64,000 nucleotides of DNA, taken from positions 47,572,196 through 47,636,195 of the forward strand of contig JALGQZ010000003.1 of assembly GCA_023105745.1 (NCBI GenBank), in the 5' to 3' direction. Source of the stretch: Austropuccinia psidii. Its lineage: Eukaryota > Basidiomycota > Pucciniomycetes > Pucciniales > Sphaerophragmiaceae. Positions 11,560 through 21,151 of this stretch are shown in pieces (the first letter of the stretch is position 1; every line of letters starts with the position of its first letter). Both the position numbers and the translations under genes were made by a program. The notes below the pieces were generated by a model that saw only the letters and a list, made by a program, of their open reading frames with translations, was not told the DNA's origin and did no database searches.

Positions 11560-13936
11560 TTTTTCTTTTCTTGGACCTATTGGTGTTTGGAAAATGGCAT
11601 TTCCATAAGGAAGGATTTTAGAATAGCAATACAATCAGGGTCAAAGATGAGCTTGAAAGGTACCTTCCGCATGTTGATCTCAACTGAATAAGGAGTGATA
11701 TAGTGGATGACCTTTACTGGTTGTTGTTGGCCAATACAATGGAGTCGATCAACAGCCTGAGCCTCAATGGCTGGGATCCAATTGGGCTCCTGGAAATGTG
11801 GATGTCAGGGGCCGCAAATCAGGGTAGAATCTTGGGGGTCCCCTCACCATTCAATAGACCGTATTAGCACAAGTTATATTGAGGCCAGGTCAAGCTGCCG
11901 CAATGGATGCAATCAGTACTTCACATTCAGGATTATTGAAGAAATTCTCCAGTTCCTTCTCCTGTACTCGTGCTGTAATTGTTCCATCAATTAGTGCTGA
12001 AAGCATAGAGTGATGGGCAAGTGCAATACCAATTCTACAATATAAAAAAGTCAGATGGATTCAATTGGTAATGGATGCGTATTAGAATTAACACACAAAC
12101 CTAGAAATTGCATCCATTGGGTATAAACCACCGATTTGGTTGGACCACACCTTGTTTGTTTGTCCTTCATTACGCTTTGTGGGAGGTGTGCAATTTTACT
12201 ACTCATCATGCATGCTTCCACATCCACAATAGTTTGTGTGATTTGCCCTTGGGGTCTTCCAAATCCGCCTCTGCAATTGTGTTAAGCATGATCTTATGGT
12301 AACAACATATTTGCAGCTTATTAATATTTCTGAAAAATTCTCCTGGTCCTTTGCTTTTGGATGATAGGAATTCTTCATATATTGTGGAATATTCTTGCTG
12401 CATGGTTGGGTTGAGTGGGAGCAGCTCATAATGATGGCTAATAGTGGGGAGGGATTTGAGATGTGTTGTTTTGGTGTGGCGCAAAATTAAATGCCGTAAT
12501 TCCAAATACAAAATATCATTGCAACCTTTGGAAAGACTACTCAGGATGAATGGTGACCAGTTATCTTGATCGGCGCTTTGGGGTTGAGTGATGAACGATA
12601 TTATGCCCAAAAAGTCATAAATGGTGTTGTGAATAGGTGGGCCCATTGAACATATTCAACGGGATGAAAGGAGGCTATTAATGGCACGGCTATTCGCAGT
12701 ATATTGAGAGCAAATATAGCTGTAAGATGGGGCAAGGGTTATTGGATATAAAAGGTAATTTTAATCATTTAAGCTCAGCCACTCACTGTGCTTCATCCGA
12801 AATTATAGAATGCCAATTGATTTGAAAAATGAATGATGTAGAGGTATTGGTTTGCTTAAATTCTTGGGTGATAGTATTGTAAGAAGTGATGATGATATCA
12901 TATTTTAAGATGTCAGCCTCGGATAATGAGTGACGAGTGGGACCTTGGTAGATTTTGGCATGCAGCGCTCCAGCCTGAGCATGCTTGGATATTTCTGATT
13001 GCCAGTTGCGAATTAAGCGAGGGGGGCAGATGATCATGGTGGGTTTGGAGCAATGGGGGTTTTCAATCATCCACTCCTTGGAGGTACCAATTAGAGAAAT
13101 GGCCTGAATGGTTTTACCTAATCCCATATCATCCACAAGCAGTCCTCCAAGAGGGGTATTGGTCGAAAGGGATTCAAATGAGCTAATGACCTTATTTGTA
13201 ATGATGTGCCTGGTATTAAAAGTGGATCCTGGGGGTGAGGTGGCCCAAAGGTTACGGGCTGATTGGCCATTGGGGATTTCTCGATCCCAGAGAAAAGCTA
13301 GTCCGGTCTTTTGATGAGGGAGCAGGGGGGTTTGAATAATGGCATGGGGAGGTCTGATCCACTGGGTAATTGTATCAGTTTTTGCTTGGAAATCAATGAT
13401 GAAACAGCAGGATATGAAGCTGGCGTTTAGTTTGAAGCGGAAAATGTAGGAGTAAAGAGTTGACATTGACTATGAGTATTACAGTCATATTCTTTGGGCA
13501 TTTTAAGCTTGAATTCTTGTGTTTGAAAGCTTTCCATTATGAATAGAATGTTTGGATACCATGTGAAGAACATCAATGATAGATTGGGTTTCTGAGATGA
13601 GGAGGGATCATTTGCATCAGTCATAAATACTCCCTCAACAAATAATATTTGAGTAGGATTGGATTGGCAATTTTCGATCCATGCCCCACCAGGACCACAG
13701 TGCATGAAAGTTTTTGGTGCCCCAAGGAATGGTCTGAATGTTTGGGAAAGGGTTCCAGGGATAGAGCCAATAGCACGCTGGTGATTGGGGAGATATACAA
13801 ATATGCTGTGTTGATTGTGCCATACGATAATCCAAGAAGCTAAGTGCGAATTGTGATGATTTAAGGTTATATCACTATTTATTTGAATACAAATATTAAT
13901 CATCCCAATGCAAAGTGGTTGTGAAGGGGTTGACAT
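11560..13936 (-). pseudogene. SNF2-family ATPase/helicase (Rad5/HLTF-like), broken copy
   Basis: A DNA-translocating ATPase of the chromatin-remodelling SNF2 superfamily. The minus-strand frame from 13936 gives an N-terminal region. A shift near 13440 then leads to the ATPase core, with LLPHQKTGLAFLW, the Walker A box DDMGLGKT (about 13130), CPPRLIRNWQSEISKHA, and a DEAQ Walker B at about 12785. After a gap or intron comes PPIHNTIYDFLGIISF (about 12640), then RHLILRHTKTTH. Near 11750-11690 on the same strand lies the helicase motif VI with EAQAVDRLH and GQQQPVKVIHYI. Frame changes, an altered TGTP motif (reads MGPP) and the break at 12646-12783 show it is degraded. It is divergent from the spacer upstream of the Zn-cluster gene. 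Confidence 0.8.
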
Positions 13937-14440
13937 GATGGCTATTTTAAATTATTTGGGGACAGTTGGAAATTATATGATTGGGAAGGGTTAGCTAAAG
14001 GGAATGAAGAAGAATAAGCGCAGATGGGGAACTTATATGAGAGGCAGCAATGGGCTCAAGGGGGTATGGCCTGTGGTTACGGGCATGGTCTTGATGGAGG
14101 TGGGCCTCTTGGGCTCATAATTTTCATATCGGATTTGGGGCATATATCAAGGCAAGGTGGCCAAAATGTGGGTGCACTGATATGACTGCTGGATCTGCAG
14201 CAAGTTACAAAACCTTTGGTGGAACAAGGTTGACATTAGCATATCCAAAAGTGGGTGGGTTGTAGCAACTTATTGTGGAGGGGCATATTATAGGCATGCA
14301 GCCATGTTCGCTGGTGTGACAGCAAACAATGAGCGTATCTTCCCCAGGTTAATTGTTGCACAGGGACCTCCTGGGCAATGTTGGCGGTTTCAAAGGGCCA
14401 TCTCACTGTGGGGATGTTTGTGTGTGGGCGGGTGAGATAT

Positions 14441-14462
14441 GTTTGGTGGCGTGCCACCAAAC
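14441..14462. repeat. Perfect 22-bp palindrome (GGTGGC..GCCACC)
   Basis: Ten-base arms GTTTGGTGGC and GCCACCAAAC flank GT and are exact reverse complements. Two related palindromes occur at 19042-19069 and 21012-21031. Confidence 0.85.
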
Positions 14463-15338
14463 ATGAGCTTGGTTTTTCCTGAAGTTTTGTGCTCACTGAT
14501 GCCTACTGGGCTTCCAGGGAGGAATGTGTGGGATGATCAAAGGGGGAGGGGGCCGTGAACTGTGATCCACATATACATTCACCCCTATTGCGTTTGAGGT
14601 GGGTACGAATCCGCCGAGATTGGCATCAGGGTCTTTGCCTCACGCGCGTACCAAACTCCGGCAAAAGAGGCCACCCGCCCAAGGGATGTTTTGGCTGCAA
14701 GCCAGGGGCCACAACATGCATGGGGCGCGTGAAAACGTGCAGAAAATGACCTGCGGTGGGAGATCCCCATGCAAACATAACGAGCCTCAGCAATCATAGG
14801 TTGGGATTATTCTACTGCGGATGCGGCTGAAGCAAATCCACACTGATTGGCCTCAGGTTTCCACGTGCGAGTGGGTGAGCGTCTGCAGTCAAGCTGCCCA
14901 CCTGACCAAGAAAGTAGCCAGTCAGAATACTGGAAGTAAAATGTCTTCCAGGCATGTGAAAGTTGTCTGCATATGACCCGTTGGGGGGTGCGTATGAAAG
15001 TGTGTGCCTGCCCCCCAATGAGCATGTGTGATGAACAAGTGCGGCCAGTCAAAGTTTTCCCGAGAATGGCACCGGAGTGAATCCACTGTTTGTGTATGAC
15101 CCAAATAATAAGTCATCCCATTATGACCCACTTTCATCAACTTGGATTACACCCACATCTGTGGCGTAGTTAGGCAGAGCTCTCCAACAAGGTGCATCAA
15201 AGGGATGCCGTTGAGATACATGACTCAATGGCTTGACGTGATTGCATGTTACATTGTTGAACCGCTTTTGTTATGCCCCGCAGCATACATTTACAAAGGT
15301 GTACTGCATACTACAGTGTTGGCTGTACAGATTAGGAA

Positions 15339-15365
15339 GCATGCAGGCTACCTCAGCCTGCATGC
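15339..15365. repeat. Hairpin with 11-bp perfect arms
   Basis: GCATGCAGGCT and AGCCTGCATGC are exact reverse complements separated by five bases (ACCTC). Function unknown. Confidence 0.8.
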
Positions 15366-15425
15366 ATATAGCCAATGGGTATCCACCTTCCGATAGTTTG
15401 CATATACGTAGCTCATGTGCCACAT

Positions 15426-15766
15426 GCTCAGCATTGCGTTTCACCCGATTTGCACATGCAAGCTGAGCATGTCATGGTCAAAAGCACCATGTGGACGTGC
15501 TCAGTAAAGCCATGGTCCGGACCATTTTTGCAATAGTTCATTGGAAGGCTCAGTTTGTATCACTTCGAAAAGCATGTGAAATGCTGCACCTGGCTGAAAT
15601 GTCATCTGATGCTGTGCCAAATGCTCAGATTGTGTGCATACAAAAACAACCGAGCAATGGCTCAGCATGGTGCATTTGACATTGATATATCAATAGCTTA
15701 ATTACTGTGCACTTAAAATGTTGAGCCACTGAGCATTTCAATTATGAACCAAAAGCAAACCTGAGC
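15426..15766. promoter_or_regulatory. Cluster of GCTCAG/CTGAGC hexamers
   Basis: By my count five GCTCAG (15426, 15499, 15548, 15623, 15660) and three CTGAGC (15463, 15729, 15761) lie in 341 bp, far more than random expectation. Both orientations occur. It may be a protein-binding array upstream of the Zn-cluster gene, but this is inferred from density alone. Confidence 0.45.
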
Positions 15767-16567
15767 AATGGGTTGAGGCAAGCTCACACTGTATTCACTT
15801 GTCTTACAGACCCCCCCTTTGTTCAAACACTATCACCAGGCCATACGGCCGGTAATCTCGCCGTGGTCACTTGTGACCAAATGCACCACGTTCTTTTCTG
15901 CATGGGGCATTTAGGAATTGCACCCACCATGCACATTCAACGAGGGCCTCACAACCACCCTCCAGGGTGATCGGGTGGCTATTTAAGGAAACAAAGGGGA
16001 TTTGAATGAGCTTGACAATTCAATCAATAGCAATACTCAGCCAGAACCCCATTTTTCTTCTGCCTCACGCCAGCATTTCCCTTCTCAGTTGCAGCATTTG
16101 CTGCGACTGAGCTTCAATTTTGCCCACACGCCTTGAAACTGAGACTTTTGCGGGTGCTGCAACTGCTGAGATCGTCTCATCTTCACACAATAAGCCCTTC
16201 ACTTTCTTTTTAACCGGCTGTTGTCCTTCTTGTGCATATTCCCCTTGGTCTTCCTTCCTTTCCATTCTTTTCTTTCGCACTCCACTGAACCACTCCCCTT
16301 CCTTTTGCCTGTTTGTTTTTCCTGCTGATCCTTTCAGACCCCCACTTCTATCCACCTCGTGCGTTACCTCCATTTTAAACTTTTGTCATCTTCATGTTCC
16401 GAACTTAATACTTTTTTTTCTCCTCTTCCAGACTTTTAAACACTTCGGACTAGAGCGTTTTTATTTTGTTTCCCTTTTAAATTTATCTAATTCATCATAT
16501 GTCTTCATTTTCTTTCTTGATTTTTTACTTTCTATTCAGTTACTAACCTCAATTGTTTTGTTTTTAG

Positions 16568-17915
16568 ATGTCCTGCACTTTATGCACCAAGTGGGGTATC
16601 CCCTGCATTTGTTCCTCGATGACGACAAACGCTTGTGATGCTTGCCAACAAGCACACAAGAAATGTTTTTTTTTGTCCGCCCCTTCCGACCACAAGGCCA
16701 GAGGAGTTCTCTCCCAAGACGTCCCCGCGAGGACTCCTTTGTGGCCGACAATGATGAAACCATATCCAAGTGCAAATGGAAAGCGGGACCTCAAGCAGGC
16801 CAACAGGAACAATTCCGGACGATTAGCCCTGTCCCCTCAAGCATCAATTTGTCCACCCCCCCTCCTAGGCCACCATCCAATGGTCACTTCACTCCTTGAC
16901 CTGAGCAAATTGATTATCCGGCCAATGAAGGATGGCGATGGCAAGACGACATTCAAAATTCGGCCAATCTTCACCATGTCTTGTGACTAATGGGATTTAA
17001 ATGCCAAAGTAAGTTTTCTTTCTCCTCCTTATCTCATTTATCTTCATGCAATAATACTGACTTTTTCCATTACTCATAGAACAAAACCCCCTGAATCCCC
17101 CCTGACAAGACTCTCCCATTCCTAGTTTGCCTCGCAAGCAAGCCCCGCGGCAACCCACTCCAGGCCTGAGTGGCACCCAATGGTCAGAGGAATCATTACG
17201 CGGTAAGAAGCCAAAGTTTCATTTCATTTTCACTTTCACTTTCAAGTCAAGTTAACTGACTCTTACTCCTTTTTTAGAACCCTCCCGATTTGAAGAGCCA
17301 CCTATTCCTGGCCCGAGTCCATCCTCCCAACCACCTGAGGACAATGTGGCTTGTGAGCCAGAACCTGAGGTGGCTCCTAAGCAATCCACGGAGGAACCTT
17401 TTTGTAAGTCCCAATTTCACTTTTTTAACTCTACTCAACTTTTCCTCACCCCTCCTTTGACCATCTCCAGCTCGTCCCGCCACTCCCCGCTGCATAATTA
17501 TCATTGACGATACCCCCGTTGGATCCCCCCCTCTCCCTCCCCGCCTTGCCCACCTTCCCATTCTGTCCCCCCCCTTCACTCCGAACCCTGTTCCCTCCCC
17601 AGTGCCCCCGAGAACCCCAACGCCTCCTCCCCCCGGGTGCAAAGCCCCTCTTATTCCCACGATGACGCTCGCCAGGAATTCACTGACTTACGACCGACTT
17701 TGATGATTCCTCAAGCCATCCTCCACGAATCGATCAACCAAATCTTGTTGGAGCATTGCCGCTTGCCCCACATGATTCCTTTCGTGGATGCAACTCATCA
17801 AAATGAGATGCACCGGGAATTGCGGGAGGAACTAAACTCCCTCCTTGCCCAGGCACTGGAGGCTTATCCGAAGGAGGACATCACAAGGATAGTCTCGAAA
17901 TACTTAGAAAAATAA
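16568..17915 (+). pseudogene. Zn(II)2Cys6 zinc-cluster cargo protein, frameshifted
   Basis: The N-terminus from the ATG at 16568 has Cys at residues 3, 6, 13, 23, 26 and 33. The spacing C-X2-C-X6-C-X9-C-X2-C-X6-C fits the fungal GAL4-type binuclear zinc cluster, a DNA-binding domain. A Pro/Ser-rich middle follows, and the last exon (17471-17915) ends with an amphipathic acidic segment (EMHRELREELNSLLAQALEA). Introns with good sites are 17203-17277 and 17404-17470, and exon 2 probably starts at 17090. Frames change near a T run at about 16667-16676 and a C run at about 17628-17634, consistent with slippage indels, so this copy is broken. It is a candidate for the element's own DNA-binding partner, since CACTA elements need a second protein that binds subterminal repeats. 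That role is inference. Confidence 0.65.
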
Positions 17916-17975
17916 AAAATTCTAAAAAAAAATCTCATTATTTCCTCTTTTTATTATTTGTAATACTTTCTTTCA

Positions 17976-17981
17976 AATAAA
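17976..17981 (+). terminator. AATAAA polyadenylation-type signal after the Zn-cluster gene
   Basis: AATAAA lies 61 bases after the TAA stop at 17915, in AT-rich sequence. The position suits a 3'-end signal. Confidence 0.4.
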
Positions 17982-18332
17982 GTATTTGTATCCAATGATT
18001 GTTATTTTCCATTTCTATTACATTCTTTGCTCACATGAAATTATATTTTACTCAATGGTTCAAATATTGTATTATGTGAGAAAAATTTTTATAAGTGCCC
18101 CACCAAAATTTCGAGTGAGTATTTGTTTGTGTGACCCTCTTTTGCCAAAAATGCGCCAATAGTCGCCGTTACTGTCTCCTATATTTTCTTCTTCCATGAT
18201 TTAGAGCCATATCAATTCTTAACTGTAAAAAAGTGGGAGGTTCCCGCAAGTGAGGAATCCACTCCAGATTCGTGAGACATTGCCTTTCCTATGGTCACAC
18301 GCTATTAATCTTAGTCATGTATTGAATTGTTT

Positions 18333-19020
18333 AAATTGTGGGGAACCTTCACAAGCATAAGGATTGGCGTGTGAGTTTTCGGGAGCCTGCACAGGCGTAA
18401 GGATTGGCATGTGAATTGTTGGGAGCCTGCACAGGCGTAAAGATTGGCGTGTGAATTGTGGGGAGCCTGCACAGGCGTAAGAAATTGTCAGCATTGTTGG
18501 CAACCTTCACAAGCGTAAGGCTTGGCGTGTGAATCGTCGGAAGCCTGTACAGGCGTAAGGAATTTTTAGAATTTTTGGGAGCCTTCACAAGCATAAGGAT
18601 TGGAGTGTGAATTGTCGTGAGCCTGCACAGGCATAAGGATGGGCGTGTGAATTGTTGGGAGCCTGCACAGGCGTAAGAATTGGTGTGTCAATTGTCGGGA
18701 TCCTGCACAGGTGTAAGAAATTTTTAGCATTGTGGGGAATCTTCACAAGCGTAAGGATTGGCGTGTGAATCATTGGAAGCCTGTACAGGCATAAGGAATT
18801 TTTAGCATTTTTGGGAACCTTCACAAGCGTATGGATTGGCGTGTAAATTGCTGGGAGCCTGCATAGGCGTAAGGATTGGAATGTGAGCTGTCGGGAACCT
18901 GCACAGGCATAAGGATTGGCGTGTGAAGCGTCGGCAGCCCGCATGGGCATAAGGAACTTTTAGCATTGTCGGAACCTGCACAAGCATAAGGATTCGCGTG
19001 TGAAGCATCGGCATCCTGGA
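18333..19020. repeat. 40-bp minisatellite, about 17 copies
   Basis: Tandem units of about 40 bases built on GAGCCTGCACAGGCGTAAGG followed by ATTGGCGTGTGAATTGT. Every few units the second half is replaced by GAATTTTTAGCATTGT, giving a higher-order pattern. The unit contains a short palindrome (CCTGCACAGG). The open frames seen across it are repeat translations and not genes. It lies between the Zn-cluster and oxygenase genes. Confidence 0.85.
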
Positions 19021-19041
19021 CAAGAGAAACAAACCAGGACA

Positions 19042-19069
19042 TATGTACGATGGCATGCCACCGTACATA
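19042..19069. repeat. 28-bp near-perfect palindrome
   Basis: Thirteen-base arms around AT, with a single mismatch. The core is GATGGCATGCCACCGTAC, the same family as 14441-14462 and 21012-21031. It lies downstream of the oxygenase gene. Confidence 0.8.
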
Positions 19070-19259
19070 ATCCACTTCACCCCTTTTTCATGTGAGACAC
19101 CCCATCTCCCGCACTTAAAACCATCCAATCCTCGTGTATAGTGTCCTCTGCCTTACCCCACCATTATTTACCCAACACACATGCAAATCTCCTCATTCTT
19201 TGAATTGGCATGAGATTGTATTACCATCCCTGATTTGATAGCCCTCTCTCTTGCCAATC

Positions 19260-20575
19260 TCATAATAGCCATGGCTTTTTTGCTAACATGCTTGAGCATT
19301 GTGCGGACATACCCACTAGTGTCATGCTTTTGTTGTCCTGTGCTGGATCAGTATAGTGAACAAATGTACTACTGGCCCACACTACCTGAATGAGCCCATG
19401 ACAATCGGATAGATCAATCCAAAAATGCTCATTTGGGAAAATCAATTTTCCACCTGTACACCCCTTTGACGCATCTCTTTGAATTTGGCAGGTCCGCTTA
19501 TCAGCTTGAAATCACCATCCAGAAGCATACAGCAATGCATCCTTATCAAGATGAGGTGAGTTTTTGAATTCATTCATGGTGAAAGTGAGTGCGGACGCAA
19601 ACTCGCATGCACCCTGATTTGCGGGAATATTGCCTTCATAGTTGACTTGATCAAAAGACCCAACCCCCAATGAGTTGTAGCAATTTTGAATGTTTTCAAA
19701 TAAATTATCCCCAACATATCGTAAGGATTGGCCTAGAATGCAACCCACTGGGCTAAGATTGGCTCCTCGGTTCCGCCATTCATCTTTTGCGTTTTCAATT
19801 TTGCCGACACTTCCATGCAGACCAAATTGTTCATTCTGCGTGCTGCATTTGCGCCACTCAATTGCAAACATAAATCCCTCCAGTAATGCTCCATTTGTTG
19901 CAATCGGGTTGGTGAATCTCTTTTCGCAAAATAAGAATTGTGATAATTCATCCCATTGATTGACCTTGACTTCACTCATTTTTGTGAATGGTCGGAATTC
20001 GACAAGGGCAATGAGTAATCCAGCTGAAGAGAAAATTGCCACACGGCCAAAGTGAATGCGTTTGATCTGATTGACATCCACAATCCTCCGAATTTCACTT
20101 GGGGTGATATTTGCTGATACTGGCATTGAAATTTGTGCTGTTGGGCGAGAGGAGGAAAACAACCTATTCATTCAGGTCATTTTGCGCTCATTTGTCTTTT
20201 GGGATCTCCCACTATTCCCGAGTGGTTGAGGGATCACTATGTGTTGAAGCAGAGAAGATATCAGATACTGCTTCCTGCCATTTGAAGCTAAGGAGTTTTG
20301 AGTCCAGAATGGTGCCCAATGCACAAGGAGCTCTATTCGGAACACATCCTTTGACTTCCCTGTTGGAGCCCACATGACATTAGCTTGATCTGAAGCGACT
20401 AAAGCCAATGTTCTCCCATGGAGCCCAATGAGGGTGCCACAAAAATGCGGAAGCCTATATATATATCTATATATATAGGCTGAGAATAAGTGAGCCACTC
20501 ACACTTTCCTTCCTCAGCCTGACGCTTTCTTGCGAGCTCCCTTTTACGCTCTTTTCCTTTTTTCATGAATGGCAT
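19260..20575 (-). pseudogene. Tet/JBP-like 2OG-Fe(II) dioxygenase, with nonsense codon
   Basis: A member of the Fe(II)/2-oxoglutarate oxygenase superfamily, whose Tet/JBP branch oxidises 5-methylpyrimidines in DNA. A probable first exon (20575 to about 20504) encodes a basic, NLS-like N-terminus (KERKRELARKRQ) with a GTGAGT donor. The main frame (20171-19512) includes VDVNQIKRIHFGRVAIF, LTFTMNEFKNSPHLDKD with the metal-binding H-X-D (residues 207-209 from 20171), and LLYASGW. A TGA at 19512-19514, probably from TGG, interrupts it. The same frame then continues with GGKLIFPNEHFWIDLSDC, the distal metal His in STFVHYTDPAQD, and a basic residue before MTLVGMSAQ where the 2OG-binding Arg/Lys is expected. 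It stops at 19260. I recall this family as the rust-expanded Tet-like group (Pfam PF20515). The substrate is not shown by sequence. Confidence 0.75.
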
Positions 20576-21151
20576 GCTTGCAGCAGAAAATGAAATGAAA
20601 CCAAATGATTACTGATTTATTAATATCACCTAAATTGAATTGCGTTTGATGAATCTTTTTTAATTGCGGCTAAAAAGAAAGATCACACCTGACCTTTGCG
20701 AATTCGCAATCTCAAATACCTGAACCTGAAAATTTCAGTGGATAGTGCATTATTCAATTTGACATATTGATTTTCCAATGCAATCACTTTCCAATCCAAC
20801 CATTTGGAATATCGCAAGCACACGCAAAGGCAATATGCATCCTGCTGCAGATCCCTAGTAATCCTAGTCCTCTTGAAAGACACAGGAGCATTTGGCCTAT
20901 TATGGGCAGGCAGGAAGTGATAAACGCGACCTCCCGCAATGCCCCGCGTGTGCTACATGGCGCACAACTGCCTGACTTAGCTTGTGTCTTGTCGGAGTAT
21001 TTTCAAAGATTTACGGAGGCATGCCGCCGTACAATTACTATTGGTATTCAGACTGTGGCATCCGGGCAGTAGTAGGATAGGAAGTCATGATTATTAAATT
21101 AATAAATAACTTTGCAAAATTCAATTACAATCTATCTAGTACAAAGCTAAT
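20576..21151. other. Spacer between oxygenase and membrane-protein genes
   Basis: No supported gene. It contains the palindrome at 21012-21031. Short open frames on both strands (about 66-101 codons) lack recognisable features. Confidence 0.5.
21012..21031. repeat. Third member of the GGTGGC palindrome family
   Basis: TACGGAGGCATGCCGCCGTA has nine-base arms around AT with one mismatch, and the same central GGCATGCC as 19042-19069. Confidence 0.75.

Larger units (their letters stand above)
13937..16567. other. Long spacer with palindromes and a GCTCAG-motif cluster
   Basis: About 2.6 kb, less AT-rich than its surroundings, without a supported gene. It lies between the SNF2 gene and the Zn-cluster gene, which diverge, and so would hold both promoters. 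It contains a perfect palindrome at 14441-14462, a hairpin at 15339-15365, and eight GCTCAG/CTGAGC hexamers at 15426-15766. A pyrimidine-rich stretch at 16200-16560 precedes the downstream ATG. Confidence 0.55.

Noticed and set aside
11341..11691. 116-codon plus-strand frame as a separate gene
   Set aside because: It overlaps, in antisense, the SNF2 helicase motif VI region read on the minus strand, which has the recognisable wording.
18333..19020. CRISPR-like array of regular repeats
   Set aside because: Units are contiguous 40-bp tandem repeats that vary along their full length. There are no constant repeats with unique spacers, and the setting is eukaryotic.
18585..19128. Pro/Tyr-rich repeat proteins on the minus strand
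   Set aside because: They are translations of the 40-bp minisatellite, and the same peptide repeats appear in more than one frame.
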